From: Clostridia bacterium | Lineage (GTDB): Bacteria > Bacillota > Clostridia > Oscillospirales > Acutalibacteraceae | Length of the DNA: 64,000 nt | Direction: 5' to 3' | Assembly: GCA_017513525.1 (NCBI GenBank) | Contig: JAFXFC010000019.1 | Span: 1 to 64,000 of the forward strand | In this document: positions 36,895 to 45,736 of the stretch, piece by piece | How the letters are laid out: the number at the start of each line of letters is the position of its first letter | How positions within the stretch are numbered: the first letter of the stretch is position 1 | Notes under the pieces: generated by a model | Database searches by the model: none | What the model was told of the DNA's origin: nothing | Seen by the model: the letters and a program-made list of their open reading frames with translations, nothing else | Position numbers and translations under genes: made by a program

Positions 36895-36949
36895 GTCACT
36901 TTATTAAATTTAACCTTTGCAAAATTGACAATTTTGTTATTTTTGCAGT

Positions 36950-37852
36950 TTAATACGAGAAATCTGTAAAATTTGTGGTAGAAACGAGGGTTATGTCAAC
37001 GTCAGTATTTATGGTAACAACCTTTTTGACAGTTGCATCTAAAAGTGACATAACACATCTTACATATGTATCATAGGCTTCAATTTTTCCGTCGGGAGAA
37101 ATAACAGCCTTTGCGTAGCTTCCCGAATAATTGACGGTAATATTATTTCTGTCAACAGTTGCACCGACCTTGGGAGCATAGGTGCTCACAACATCGTCAA
37201 CGGTTATGAAATTAAATATCTTGGCATAAGTGCTCGTATCCTTTGCGGGATTCTTGGCATCGGGCATGGTGACGGTCACAACATAGCTTGTTCCCTGCTG
37301 TGTTACCGTAATATCCTTGATATCCGCTAAAGAAAGCTGAGAAACATATCTCTCACCTGTGGGAGTCATAATCTCAACACACGACTGTCCCTTTGTAGCC
37401 GTGGCGTACTCTGTTTCCTCGGAAAGAAGCATACCCTTTACAAAATCAACAAGAGTGTTAGCGAGCTGATTTGAAAGCACGATATCGGAAACCGTTGTAA
37501 GCTTGGCACGGGTAAAGCCGGGATTAACAGCTTTTACATCATTAACGCTCTTGTTGAACCATTCCAAAAGCTCAGCCTTTGACATCTGGAGAGGAGTTTT
37601 TGTAGCAGAGGGTGCGGTAGTCTGTTCAGTTGCAGAGGTAGTCCCCTCAGCGGCTGTAGTTCCCTCGGGAACGGTAGTTTCAACACTCGGCAGCGTTACA
37701 ACGGGAGCGGGAGCGGTGGTATTCTCAGGCACCTTCCCCGGAGCACTGCCTATACTACCCTCAGACAGGGTCACGGTTACCTTCATGCACGAAGAAAAAC
37801 ATAAAACCGAAACCAACAAAACCGATAAAGATATTAAAACAGATCTTTTCAT
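36950..37852 (-). CDS. Secreted lipoprotein, paralogue of 35818 protein
   Basis: 300 residues from ATG 37852 (ATGAAAGG ribosome site; the ATG at 37870 is too early). Lipobox VLCFSSC with Cys at about 22. A Thr-rich linker (TTAPAPV...TTVPEGTTAAEGTTSATEQTTAPS) is followed by a domain beginning AELLEWFNKSVNDVK and ending STTNFTDFSY, like the paralogue. Tandem duplication of an ancestral gene is likely, with later divergence. The shared internal SYSG/YSGS and YDTYV elements suggest a common beta-rich fold. Function unknown. Confidence 0.85.
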   Translation of the reverse strand: MKRSVLISLSVLLVSVLCFSSCMKVTVTLSEGSIGSAPGKVPENTTAPAPVVTLPSVETTVPEGTTAAEGTTSATEQTTAPSATKTPLQMSKAELLEWFNKSVNDVKAVNPGFTRAKLTTVSDIVLSNQLANTLVDFVKGMLLSEETEYATATKGQSCVEIMTPTGERYVSQLSLADIKDITVTQQGTSYVVTVTMPDAKNPAKDTSTYAKIFNFITVDDVVSTYAPKVGATVDRNNITVNYSGSYAKAVISPDGKIEAYDTYVRCVMSLLDATVKKVVTINTDVDITLVSTTNFTDFSY

Positions 37853-37884
37853 AAAAACAAAACCTTTCATAAAATACTATATTA

Positions 37885-37913
37885 AATTTACAACACTAAC
37901 CGATTTTTGTCAA
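37885..37913 (-). promoter_or_regulatory. Sigma-A promoter of lipoprotein gene 36950-37852
   Basis: Minus strand TTGACA (37908-37913), 17 bp, TAAATT (37885-37890), 33 bp before the start. Confidence 0.7.
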
Positions 37914-37917
37914 CAAG

Positions 37918-38100
<183 letters not shown>

Positions 38101-38172
38101 TCCTTTTCTTGCTTCTTGACGGCAGAGGGTTTTATATATATAATTACATTAGATTATTATGGGAGTGATACG

Positions 38173-39390
38173 GTGAAAAAGTTAATTTCTTTTTTGGTAT
38201 GTTTAGCATTAGTGTTTTCGCTGTATGTGCCCGTCTGTGCTGTTGAATCACAGTATAAATCACCTGCACCTGAAATTACAGGATTTTCAGAATTAATAAA
38301 TGCTGATAAAACAAGCTTTGATATTTCATTTACTCACAGCCTCAGTGAAGCGGAAGCAATACGTGAATTAATGTATGACTTGGCGCTTAGTGAGCACGGA
38401 AGTGAAGAAGCATTAAAAAGCTCGGCAGAAAGCTATCTTTGCTTCAAAACAAAGCTTTACTGTGAAATAAGCCTTGACGGGTATAATTGGTACACATTAA
38501 AGGAAATTTCAGGTTCATACTTTAATTTATCGTTAAATGATGAAATACTTCCTTTCTTAAAAGAAAAAACAGAGAATTTCATCTTTTTTATAAGACTTCT
38601 TTTAGCCTCGGAAAACTTCAGAGATGAAAATGTCTCTAAAGTATATATATATACTCCGTCGGAGAGCACGGCTTTATATTCTCTTTCTGACAACATCCTT
38701 ATACCCGACGGTATCCCTTTGTGCTTTTCGGAAGCACTTAAAGAAGATACTGTGCTTTCTATCCCTCAGAGAACCGGCTTTATTTTTGACGGCTGGTCAG
38801 AAACGGATGATGTGAGAATAAGCTTTATCCCCGCCGATACAAAAGAAATAACCTTAAAAGCTCATTGGATACCTAAGACCTATGAAATAAATTATGCCTA
38901 TAACTCCCCCGGAGGGATTATCGATAACACAAAAAACCCCGTTTCTTATACAGTAGGGACAGCTCAGAAGATATTAACAATTAAATCTCCCGTAGTTACC
39001 CATATTTTTGACGGCTGGTATTACAGTGAAGACTTTTCGGGAGAAAGGGTCACCGAAATAAGCATCGGCGAAACAGGCGATAAGGTGCTTTATGCGAAAT
39101 GGCTCTCTATTAAAGAAATAGAAGAAGCAAAAAGACTTGAAAGAGAAAATTTCATTAAAGAAAAGAAGTACGGCGATTTAGACAGTGACGGAAGAATAAG
39201 CGCTTCAGATGCCCGTATGGTGCTTCGCTATGTAGTAAGACTTGAAACCCTCGACTATGAAATCATAAAGCGTGCCGACTATCTGAACACAAATAAAATA
39301 TCCGCGGACAATGCAAGAACAACACTCCGCATTGCCGTAGGACTCGACAGTCTCTATGATATATTACTTGAAAACGGCATATTGCCTTAA
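38173..39390 (+). CDS. Secreted InlB-repeat protein with C-terminal dockerin-like domain
   Basis: 405 residues from GTG 38173 (GGGAG ribosome site; the ATG at 38095 lies inside the A6 boundary hairpin). Signal peptide LISFLVCLALVFSLYVPVCA. A beta-rich domain is followed by two InlB-type repeats (FIFDGWSETDD and HIFDGWYYSED). The C-terminal 65 residues contain two Ca-binding-like repeats, GDLDSDGRISASDARMVLR and DYLNTNKISADNARTTLR, the type I dockerin pattern. In cellulosome-like systems dockerins bind cohesins; no cohesin is visible here. Nine-base gap to ATG 39399 / 17 to 39408 of the next dockerin gene. Confidence 0.9.
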   Translation: MKKLISFLVCLALVFSLYVPVCAVESQYKSPAPEITGFSELINADKTSFDISFTHSLSEAEAIRELMYDLALSEHGSEEALKSSAESYLCFKTKLYCEISLDGYNWYTLKEISGSYFNLSLNDEILPFLKEKTENFIFFIRLLLASENFRDENVSKVYIYTPSESTALYSLSDNILIPDGIPLCFSEALKEDTVLSIPQRTGFIFDGWSETDDVRISFIPADTKEITLKAHWIPKTYEINYAYNSPGGIIDNTKNPVSYTVGTAQKILTIKSPVVTHIFDGWYYSEDFSGERVTEISIGETGDKVLYAKWLSIKEIEEAKRLERENFIKEKKYGDLDSDGRISASDARMVLRYVVRLETLDYEIIKRADYLNTNKISADNARTTLRIAVGLDSLYDILLENGILP

Positions 39391-39407
39391 GAATTGAGAT
39401 GATAAAC

Positions 39408-40922
39408 ATGAAAAGATTTTTGTCCCTGCTTTTAGCATTGGCTCTTGTGCTTTCCCTTGCCCCCATGTCCTTCGGCACTCTTACAGTGGGAAAATATATC
39501 GTGACAGCGAATGTTGCCGAGGTTTTTACTTCTCCGACAGCGCGTGAAAAGATATCAGAGGTCACAAAAAACACATATCTTCAGATAACTGAAATTCTGG
39601 ACGGATACGGAAAAGCATATATCGCTAAAGATGATAGCACAGGCTGGATAAATATGGCTTATCTCTCCCCTGTCACAAATGCCCCCGATGCAAATATTAC
39701 GGGAATAAAAATAAAAGCCCTCCCCTATAAAACCGTGTATATTGACGGCAAGGAAGAGCTCGATCTTACGGGACTTACGGTAGTGGCAACAAAGACCGAC
39801 AATTCCGAAACACCCGTGAAGTCCTACAGTGTTTATGCACCCGAAATGAAAATTCCGGGAGAAAAAACGGTTAAAATAACCTACAGTCCCAACGGTAATA
39901 ATATCTTTGAAGCCTCATTTACAGTAACGGTAAAAAGAGTTTCAGTAAAAAGCATCAGTCTCGTAAATGAACCGAAAAAAGACTACCTTGAAAATCAGAG
40001 CCTTGACCTTTCGGAGCTTCTTGTCAGAACAGAATTCGAAAATTCTGCAGAAAACACCGTGCTCACCTTTGAACAGATAAAAAATAACGGGGATTATATC
40101 ATCACAGGCTGTCACGGCGAAGCACACGGAAGTATTCTTCCCGAAGGTCAGCACACAATAAGAATAAATTATAAGTATTCGGATATTAACTGTGAATTCA
40201 CAGTTAATGTAGCTCCGAGAAAGCTTATTTCTCTCACAGTAAAACAAAATCCGAAGAACCTTACGGTTTATGATAACAAGAATATCCCCTCTCTTGACGG
40301 ACTTATATTAGAAGCCTCTTACGATAACGGAGAAAAAGAGGATATATATCATTACAGCTGTAAAGCAGTCTGCGATCCCTCAAAATTCGTCATAGGTCCC
40401 GGAAACATGGTAGATGTCTATTTCGGTGAAATGTATGTAACGCTCAGCTTCCACTATTCCATAGCCGTTCCCGAAAAAATAGTTCTCGAATATCCGATAA
40501 TTGACGGCGTACCTTTCCCTCTTACATTCTTAAAGGGTGAAGAAATAGATTTAAGCCCCATTAAAGTAAAGCTTTTATACACAGACGGAACAAGCCAATA
40601 TGTGAATGATTTTACAATGACCAAACCCGATTACAAAATTATCGGCACAGGGCAGGATATAATAGTAAAATACAAGGAGTTTTCCGAGGTATTCAAGATA
40701 ACTGTTTCCCCCTATTTCAGCAAAGGCGACATTAACGGCGACGGAATAGTAAGGGCCGACGATGCAAGACAGGTACTCAGAGCCTCAGTAAACCTGACAA
40801 CTCTTGCAGGCAAAACATTCTTCGCAGGCGACACCGACAGAAACGGAAAAATATCCGCAATGGATGCAAGACTAATACTGCGCGCATGCGTAAACCTCGA
40901 AAACCTGTACATCACAATTTAA
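39408..40922 (+). CDS. Secreted protein with SH3-like, Ig-like and dockerin-like domains
   Basis: 504 residues from ATG 39408 (ATG 39399 is a possible alternative). Signal peptide RFLSLLLALALVLSLAPMSFG. Bacterial SH3-like segment (VGKYIVTANVAEVFTSP...GWINMAYLSP), then four Ig-like modules of the LDLTGLTVVATKTD type, and a C-terminal dockerin pair GDINGDGIVRADDARQVLR and GDTDRNGKISAMDARLILR. It probably shares a transcript with the dockerin protein upstream. The last codons (ATC ACA ATT TAA) lie in a degenerate boundary hairpin of the repeat family. A surface assembly role is inferred from the dockerin. Confidence 0.9.
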   Translation: MKRFLSLLLALALVLSLAPMSFGTLTVGKYIVTANVAEVFTSPTAREKISEVTKNTYLQITEILDGYGKAYIAKDDSTGWINMAYLSPVTNAPDANITGIKIKALPYKTVYIDGKEELDLTGLTVVATKTDNSETPVKSYSVYAPEMKIPGEKTVKITYSPNGNNIFEASFTVTVKRVSVKSISLVNEPKKDYLENQSLDLSELLVRTEFENSAENTVLTFEQIKNNGDYIITGCHGEAHGSILPEGQHTIRINYKYSDINCEFTVNVAPRKLISLTVKQNPKNLTVYDNKNIPSLDGLILEASYDNGEKEDIYHYSCKAVCDPSKFVIGPGNMVDVYFGEMYVTLSFHYSIAVPEKIVLEYPIIDGVPFPLTFLKGEEIDLSPIKVKLLYTDGTSQYVNDFTMTKPDYKIIGTGQDIIVKYKEFSEVFKITVSPYFSKGDINGDGIVRADDARQVLRASVNLTTLAGKTFFAGDTDRNGKISAMDARLILRACVNLENLYITI

Positions 40923-40970
40923 CGGAAACCGTTAAATTGTGATAATTCGGAATTCGGAGATCGGCACATT
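40913..40970 (+). repeat. Degenerate type A remnant
   Basis: Hairpin ATCACAATTTAACGG-aaa-CCGTTAAATTGTGAT followed by AATTCGGAATTCGG and GATCGGCACATTA. It lacks the full core. Supplies the stop of the upstream gene. Confidence 0.75.
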
Positions 40971-41006
40971 ATAATTTTATAATTAATTCAGAAAGGAATA
41001 TATATT

Positions 41007-41312
41007 ATGAGCAAGAAAAACAACGCACCTATTGAAGAAGAGGAAATTCAGATATTTGAATTTCAGGATGAAGACGGTAATGTTGAAAAATTTGAATTTC
41101 TCGACATTATGGAATTTGAGGGCAAAGACTATGCAGTCCTTCTCCCCGTAACAGAAAACGAAGAAGAGCTTATGGTTCATATTCTTGAAATAGTCGAAGA
41201 GCTCGACAGTGAGTATGACACATATGTAGGCATAGACGACCAGGAGCTCGTAGACAAGATCTACGCCGCCTTCATGGAAAAGCATAAGGACGAATTTAAT
41301 TTCGTTGACTAA
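41007..41312 (+). CDS. DUF1292 domain protein (YrzB-like)
   Basis: 101 residues, strongly acidic (many Glu and Asp). QIFEFQDEDGNVEKFEFLDIMEFEGKDYAVLLPV and the later EEELMVHILEI are the DUF1292 pattern seen in small cytoplasmic Firmicutes proteins, often near genes for RNA or Holliday-junction processing. Ribosome site GAAAGGA. A stem (GAGCGAAG/CTTCGCTC) follows the stop at 41319-41345 without a clear T run. Function not known. Confidence 0.9.
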   Translation: MSKKNNAPIEEEEIQIFEFQDEDGNVEKFEFLDIMEFEGKDYAVLLPVTENEEELMVHILEIVEELDSEYDTYVGIDDQELVDKIYAAFMEKHKDEFNFVD

Positions 41313-41345
41313 AAAAATGAGCGAAGTGACTATTGTCCTTCGCTC

Positions 41346-41571
41346 TAATCATAGTTTAGTGCAGTAAATTGCCTTTACATTTGTAGGGGAGGGGTTTCCC
41401 CTCCCGCAAGTGGAAAAAAGATACTTGATTATATAAAAATGGCATATGGGAAAGAAAAAGCGATTGTTTTTGTTTTGAAAAAAAGTAATTTTTTAAAGTT
41501 ACATATTCTCGGTTGCGGAAGGGGAAACCCCTCCCCTACGAAGTGTATGTGCCTCATGGCAAAGAACAGCT
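41346..41571. repeat. Type B hairpin-doublet repeat, copy B3
   Basis: Degenerate left boundary AATCATAGTTTAGTGCAG, TTGCCTTTACATTTG, GTAGGGGAGGGG-ttt-CCCCTCCCGC at 41383, conserved interior, inverted hairpin ending CCCCTCCCCTACG at 41540, then GTGCCTCATGGCAAAGAACAG, matching B4 flank. Confidence 0.9.
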
Positions 41572-41577
41572 AAATTT

Positions 41578-42258
41578 TTACATTCTGTATTTTTCCATTA
41601 ATGCAGAAAAAAGCTCCTTTGCTGACGGCGGTGTGTAGGTAATTGCATTCGCACCTGCTTCAACGGTTTTTCTGATGCTCTCCTCAGTGGGGCCGCCCGT
41701 GGCAATTATGGGCACATCGGGGAAACGGCTTCTGATGCTTTTTACAAGCTCGGGAGTTTTATCAGCTGCCGCTACATTGAGAATTGAAGCACCTGCATCA
41801 AGCCTTGCTTTTATGTCGGTGCTCTCACTTACAACAGTAATAACTACAGGCACATCCACAGCCTTTGATACAGAAAAAATATTAAGGTCTGACACGGGAG
41901 CATTGAGAACAACTCCGCAAGCGCCCTGCGCTTCAACATCCTTCGCGAGAGCCACGGTTCTTGCGCCCTGAGTTGTGCCGCCGCCCACTCCGCAGAAAAC
42001 GGGAGTATACGCACCCTTTATAATGGATTCGGAAATAGCACTCTGCGGCGTAAACGGATACACGGCAAATACCGCATCTGCATCACAGTTTCTGATAATT
42101 GCAATGTCCGTTGAAAAAATAAAGGTCTTAAGCCTTCTTCCGAAAACACTGATACCGCTGCATTTATATGCGGCCTCGGGAACTCTTATTATGTTGTGCC
42201 TTAATCTGCTTTCATATTCTGGAATCTTAGTTTTTGCAACAATGGTCTTATCACTCAT
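41578..42258 (-). CDS. TIM-barrel phosphate-binding-type protein, unknown substrate
   Basis: 226 residues. Alternating beta/alpha with GVGGGTTQGARTV, VVLNAPVSDLNI, PVVITVVSES, AGASILNVAA, VPIIATGGPTEESIRKTVEAGANAITY. The ATGGPTEES loop and the following GANA are like the phosphate-binding end of KDPG-aldolase or ThiE/TrpF-type barrels. Often annotated simply as hydrolase. Ribosome site AAGGAGGATG. It is divergent from the radical SAM gene, with a shared leader of only 69 bp. Cytoplasmic; role unknown. Confidence 0.75.
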   Translation of the reverse strand: MSDKTIVAKTKIPEYESRLRHNIIRVPEAAYKCSGISVFGRRLKTFIFSTDIAIIRNCDADAVFAVYPFTPQSAISESIIKGAYTPVFCGVGGGTTQGARTVALAKDVEAQGACGVVLNAPVSDLNIFSVSKAVDVPVVITVVSESTDIKARLDAGASILNVAAADKTPELVKSIRSRFPDVPIIATGGPTEESIRKTVEAGANAITYTPPSAKELFSALMEKYRM

Positions 42259-42327
42259 TTTCTCATCCTCCTTTTTAATATTTTACCATAATTCCGATAT
42301 ACGGTCAATCCGGAAAGGGAAACCAGC

Positions 42328-43155
42328 ATGTATAAAAAAGTATATCTTGAAATAACAAATGTGTGCAATCTCGATTGCAGCTTTTGTCATAAAACCGAAA
42401 GAAAAAAGAAGTTTTTGTCAGAAGACGAATTTACGGCATTAATAGCTAAAATCAGAGAGCATACCGAATATCTCTATTTTCATCTTATGGGCGAACCCTT
42501 ACTTCACCCGAAAATCGGTGAGTTTCTTAAAAAAGCAACCGAAATCGGCTTCAAATCTACCGTCGCAACCAACGGTTTACTTATAAAAGAGAAAGAAAAA
42601 GAGCTTTTAAGTCAGCCTTTATATAAAATAACCTTTTCGCTTCATTCATATGAAGCAAATAAAATGACAATTCCTCTTTCAGAATATCTTTATAATATTA
42701 TTGACTTTTGTAAATCTGCCGAAGAGAACGGCACAATATGCGTACTGCGCCTATGGAACGAGGGCGGAGAAAATACTCTCAATGATGAAATTCTGAACAT
42801 ATTAAAAAAGGAATTCACATTCACAGAAAACCGAAAGGGCTACAGCCTTTCAAAAAAGATATATCTTGAATTTGCAGGAAAATTTACCTGGCCCGACAAA
42901 AATGCCCCGAAGCAGGAGGTACACTTCTGTATGGGGCTGAGAGATCATATAGGTGTTTTGAGTGATGGCAGTGTAGTTCCCTGCTGTCTTGATGCCGACG
43001 GAGAAATAACTCTCGGAAATCTATTGGAAGAAGAACTCTCCGACATAATAAACAAACCGCGAGCACAGAATATCTATAAAGGCTTCTCGGAAAACCGCTG
43101 CAGCGAAAACCTTTGCTCCCGCTGCGAATACGCAACACGTTTTACTAAATCATAA
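42328..43155 (+). CDS. Radical SAM/SPASM-type protein
   Basis: 275 residues. Radical SAM cluster motif NVCNLDCSFC with Cys13, Cys17 and Cys20, followed by HLMGEPLLHP and ATNGLL. C-terminal SPASM or Twitch-like Cys set: VVPCCLDADGEITLGNL, RCSENLCSRCEYA. Family members modify peptides or act as maturases; no small precursor peptide is seen beside it. Divergent from the TIM-barrel protein. The last residues and stop (TKS*) come from the boundary of element C2. Confidence 0.9.
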   Translation: MYKKVYLEITNVCNLDCSFCHKTERKKKFLSEDEFTALIAKIREHTEYLYFHLMGEPLLHPKIGEFLKKATEIGFKSTVATNGLLIKEKEKELLSQPLYKITFSLHSYEANKMTIPLSEYLYNIIDFCKSAEENGTICVLRLWNEGGENTLNDEILNILKKEFTFTENRKGYSLSKKIYLEFAGKFTWPDKNAPKQEVHFCMGLRDHIGVLSDGSVVPCCLDADGEITLGNLLEEELSDIINKPRAQNIYKGFSENRCSENLCSRCEYATRFTKS

Positions 43156-43456
43156 TTTATCGTTTCGATAAATTATGATTTAGTGAAGTACACATTCTGT
43201 GTGTGAAGTATTGCTACGCAATGTGAAGTAACCCTTACGGGATGTGAAGTGTTTGCTTTGCAAACGTATCGGAAGGGCTTCGCCCTTAAATTATATAGAG
43301 CGAAGCGGAACAAGGCGTCAGCCTTCCTTTACTTTTGCCGATAGACAAAAACTTCACTTTTGCGAAGCAAATACTTCACTTTCACTTTGTGAAAACTTCA
43401 CTTCGCATCTTTGATGCGAATCTTCACTATCATAATTTGACCCCGACAAATTATGA
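43147..43456. repeat. Type C spaced-hairpin array, copy C2 (TGAAGTA spacer)
   Basis: Boundary hairpin AAATCATAATTTATCG-ttt-CGATAAATTATGATTT (43147-43181); left hairpins ACACA/TGTGT, TTGC/GCAA, CCC/GGG, TTTGC/GCAAA separated by GTGAAGT(A); core AGAGCGAAGCGGAACAAGGC, without the GACCTGCGGTC part; right hairpins TTTGC/GCAAA, TTTCAC/GTGAAA, TTCGCATC/GATGCGAA separated by ACTTCAC; right boundary TCATAATTTG...CAAATTATGA. Confidence 0.92.
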
Positions 43457-44389
43457 TTATGCGGATATTCTCTTAAGGCGTCTTGTGTCTTTTCTCCACG
43501 AAAAGATTATTTCGGGATTTTCGAATATTTCATCGAGCTTTTTCATAAAGGGAACTATCTCGCCGAAATCAAGTGCTCTGTGGTCAAATGCTATACAAAT
43601 GGGTAAAATCTGTCTTACTTCTATTTTGTCACCCTCTGCAACCACAGGTTTCTTTTGCACTGCACCCACACCGAATGCACAGACCTGAGGCGGTACGATT
43701 TCAAGAAGTGCCATAGCCCCCTTCTGTCCGAGATAGGTAGAACCGATATTTGAAACGGTAACAGTGCCCTGCTCTAAATCGTAAGCTGTAAGTCTTTCGG
43801 TTTCGGGAATGGCTTCATAGGCTCTCTTTTCTTTTCCCGATAAAGTCTTGACCTTGTGCTTTCCTGTTTTTGAGCCTAAAAGACGGTATATTGTTTTCAG
43901 TATATGTCCGCCCTTGAGAGCTTTTATTGTATCGTTAAAGGAAACGGAAAAAAGTGCTTCATCCAAATTTGTATTTTTCGCGCGTCTGTTCACATCATTA
44001 ATATATGCGGTCATTTCGTCAAGATCACGGCTTTCAAAATTTCTTAAATTTACCGTCATCATTTTTCCGTTGGGAAGAATGGTCGGCATGGAAATATTTA
44101 TATTTTCAAAAGTATTTATTTGACCTCTGACCAATCTTCTGTTAAAATTAATATGAGCATTCATTTCGGGAGCAGCTTTAAGACCCTCAGTTATGATTTT
44201 GAGTATCAAGGTATTAAAGGTAATTTTTGTACTGTACTCGGAATTCATTTCCTTGTAAAGAGCGAAAAGCTCCGTTACATCTGCTTCATACATATATGAC
44301 ACGTGCGGAATTTCTCTCCAGCTTTCACTTGTCATATTAGCAACTATTTTTCTCTGTATACCGAAGTGTTCTGTTTTAAGTGTTTTCAT
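43457..44389 (-). CDS. Stand-alone 2-oxoacid dehydrogenase-type (CAT-like) acyltransferase
   Basis: 310 residues. C-terminal CAT-fold acyltransferase block: FNTLILKIITEGLK, TVNLRNFESRDLDEM, GTVTVSNIGSTYLGQKGAM, and the catalytic-region FDHRALDFGEIVPFMKKLDEI (His and Asp as in DHRxxDG, with F for G at one position). No lipoyl or peripheral-binding domain, so not a normal E2 subunit. No E1 or E3 is nearby. It could acylate a small molecule using CoA thioesters. Its stop directly abuts the C2 boundary. Confidence 0.88.
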   Translation of the reverse strand: MKTLKTEHFGIQRKIVANMTSESWREIPHVSYMYEADVTELFALYKEMNSEYSTKITFNTLILKIITEGLKAAPEMNAHINFNRRLVRGQINTFENINISMPTILPNGKMMTVNLRNFESRDLDEMTAYINDVNRRAKNTNLDEALFSVSFNDTIKALKGGHILKTIYRLLGSKTGKHKVKTLSGKEKRAYEAIPETERLTAYDLEQGTVTVSNIGSTYLGQKGAMALLEIVPPQVCAFGVGAVQKKPVVAEGDKIEVRQILPICIAFDHRALDFGEIVPFMKKLDEIFENPEIIFSWRKDTRRLKRISA

Positions 44390-44570
44390 ATCTAATTTCT
44401 CCTAACAAATGTTTTACAGGCTCTTGCCTGTTACATCCTTAGTTTACCCTGAGAGAAACCGAAAAAACACCAACTGCAGTTTGCAAAACCGTTTTTCAAT
44501 ATATACTTCGGTTTACAAAACTTTCCGCAACCACCATGCAACCAAAAAATAACCTTTCCGGAGGAACAGT

Positions 44571-45215
44571 ATGGATCTTTTTACAGCAAAAAAATTAACA
44601 GAACTCAGAAAATTCAACTCCCTGTCACAGGAAGCACTTGCAGAAAAAGTGGGTGTCAGCCGTCAGGCAATTTCAAAATGGGAACGCGGCGAAGCCTCAC
44701 CGGATACCGATAATCTTCTGACACTTTCAAAAATTTACGGTATATCTCTCGATGACCTTCTGGGAGATATGACTGCTGATGAGATAATCGAAAAAAAACA
44801 AAATGAAGCTCCCCCGAAGCTTTACAGTGAAATAAAAGCTGAGGAAGAGCAAAAAGAAAAAGAAAAAGAAAAAACAAAAAGCAAAAAAGAACCCTATGTA
44901 CCGGGTGTCGGAAAAATGCTTCTTAAAATTCCGTATTTCCTGATAATAATTATTTCCTATCTTGTGATAGGCTTTTCAGCAGGTTTATGGCATCCCACAT
45001 GGATAATGTTTTTAACCATTCCCGCCTACTACATCACTGCAGCGGCACTTCTCGCTCCCACGCGAAAAAAATTACTCTTAAGTCTGCCGATATATATGTA
45101 TGCAATTATCCTTTACATAGTAATGGGCTTCACCGCAAACCTCTGGCACCCCGCATGGTTGATCTTCTTATGTATCCCTGCATACTACTGGGCAATAGGA
45201 CTTAGTAAATCATAA
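44571..45215 (+). CDS. XRE-family regulator with membrane-embedded C-terminus
   Basis: 214 residues. Residues 1-65 form a helix-turn-helix domain (KLTELRKFNSLSQEALAEKVGVSRQAISKWERG). A Lys/Glu-rich linker (EEEQKEKEKEKTKSKKE) precedes four hydrophobic helices containing two copies of a motif: VIGFSAGLWHPTWIMFL and VMGFTANLWHPAWLIFL. Such HTH-plus-membrane proteins are common in Clostridia and may sense membrane state. Ribosome site GGAGGAAC. The end SKS* lies in the boundary of element C3. Confidence 0.9.
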   Translation: MDLFTAKKLTELRKFNSLSQEALAEKVGVSRQAISKWERGEASPDTDNLLTLSKIYGISLDDLLGDMTADEIIEKKQNEAPPKLYSEIKAEEEQKEKEKEKTKSKKEPYVPGVGKMLLKIPYFLIIIISYLVIGFSAGLWHPTWIMFLTIPAYYITAAALLAPTRKKLLLSLPIYMYAIILYIVMGFTANLWHPAWLIFLCIPAYYWAIGLSKS

Positions 45216-45515
45216 TTCAGCTTTGCTGAATTATGATTTAGTGATATTCTTTGCTACACAAAGAGTGATATTGCCCTGTGGGCAGTGATATTCGTTTCTT
45301 CGAAACGAGTGATATATTTGTCTTCGACAAATGTTTCGGGACCTGCGGTCGGCATTATATTAGAGCGTTAGCGGAATAAGGGCGTCAGCCCTCGTGAAAC
45401 TTTTACCGCAGGTAAAAATAACACTCGGCTCAGCCGAATATAACTGCAACGCAATATAACTCGTACCGCAGGTACGAATATAACTATTATACCTTGTTCC
45501 CGTCAAAGTATGATT
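45207..45515. repeat. Type C spaced-hairpin array, copy C3
   Basis: Boundary AAATCATAATTCAG-cttTG-CTGAATTATGATTT; left hairpins CTTTG/CAAAG, GCCC/GGGC, CGTTTC/GAAACG, TTTGTC/GACAAA separated by GTGATATT; core GGGACCTGCGGTCGGCATTA; right hairpins TTTTACC/GGTAAAA, CGGCT/AGCCG and CGTACC/GGTACG separated by AATATAAC(T); decayed right boundary near 45490-45515. Confidence 0.9.
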
Positions 45516-45517
45516 AA

Positions 45518-45563
45518 GGCTTCGCAACCAAAGTTTACATCGGTTGCGAAGCCTTATTTTTCA
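45518..45563. terminator. Strong hairpin terminator
   Basis: AAGGCTTCGCAACC and exact complement, loop of 12, followed by ATTTTT. Between the plus gene ending 45215 and the minus gene ending 45737. The rest of the gap to 45736 carries no gene; 45567-45593 is a near-exact copy of the 3' end of the Na/Pi gene. Confidence 0.88.
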
Positions 45564-45566
45564 AGG

Positions 45567-45593
45567 TTTATGCGTTTTTCTGGAGTTTGTACT
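45567..45593. repeat. Copy of the Na/Pi transporter gene 3' end
   Basis: 26 of 27 bases match 45734-45760 (GGTTTATGCGTTTTTCTG then AGTTTGTA), which encodes the terminal YKLQKNA and stop of the Na/Pi gene. The intervening 140 bp have no gene. Confidence 0.75.
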
Positions 45594-45736
45594 GCGAAGA
45601 GCCGAAAACAAAGCACCTCAAAGGTTTTTCAGTGGCAAAAGACTTTTTGCTCGCATTTAGTTCCTTTAAGGTGCTTTTCCTTTATATTTTACCGTGCGTC
45701 AAAGAGAGTGATATTTGAGTCACTTGCAGCAATGGT

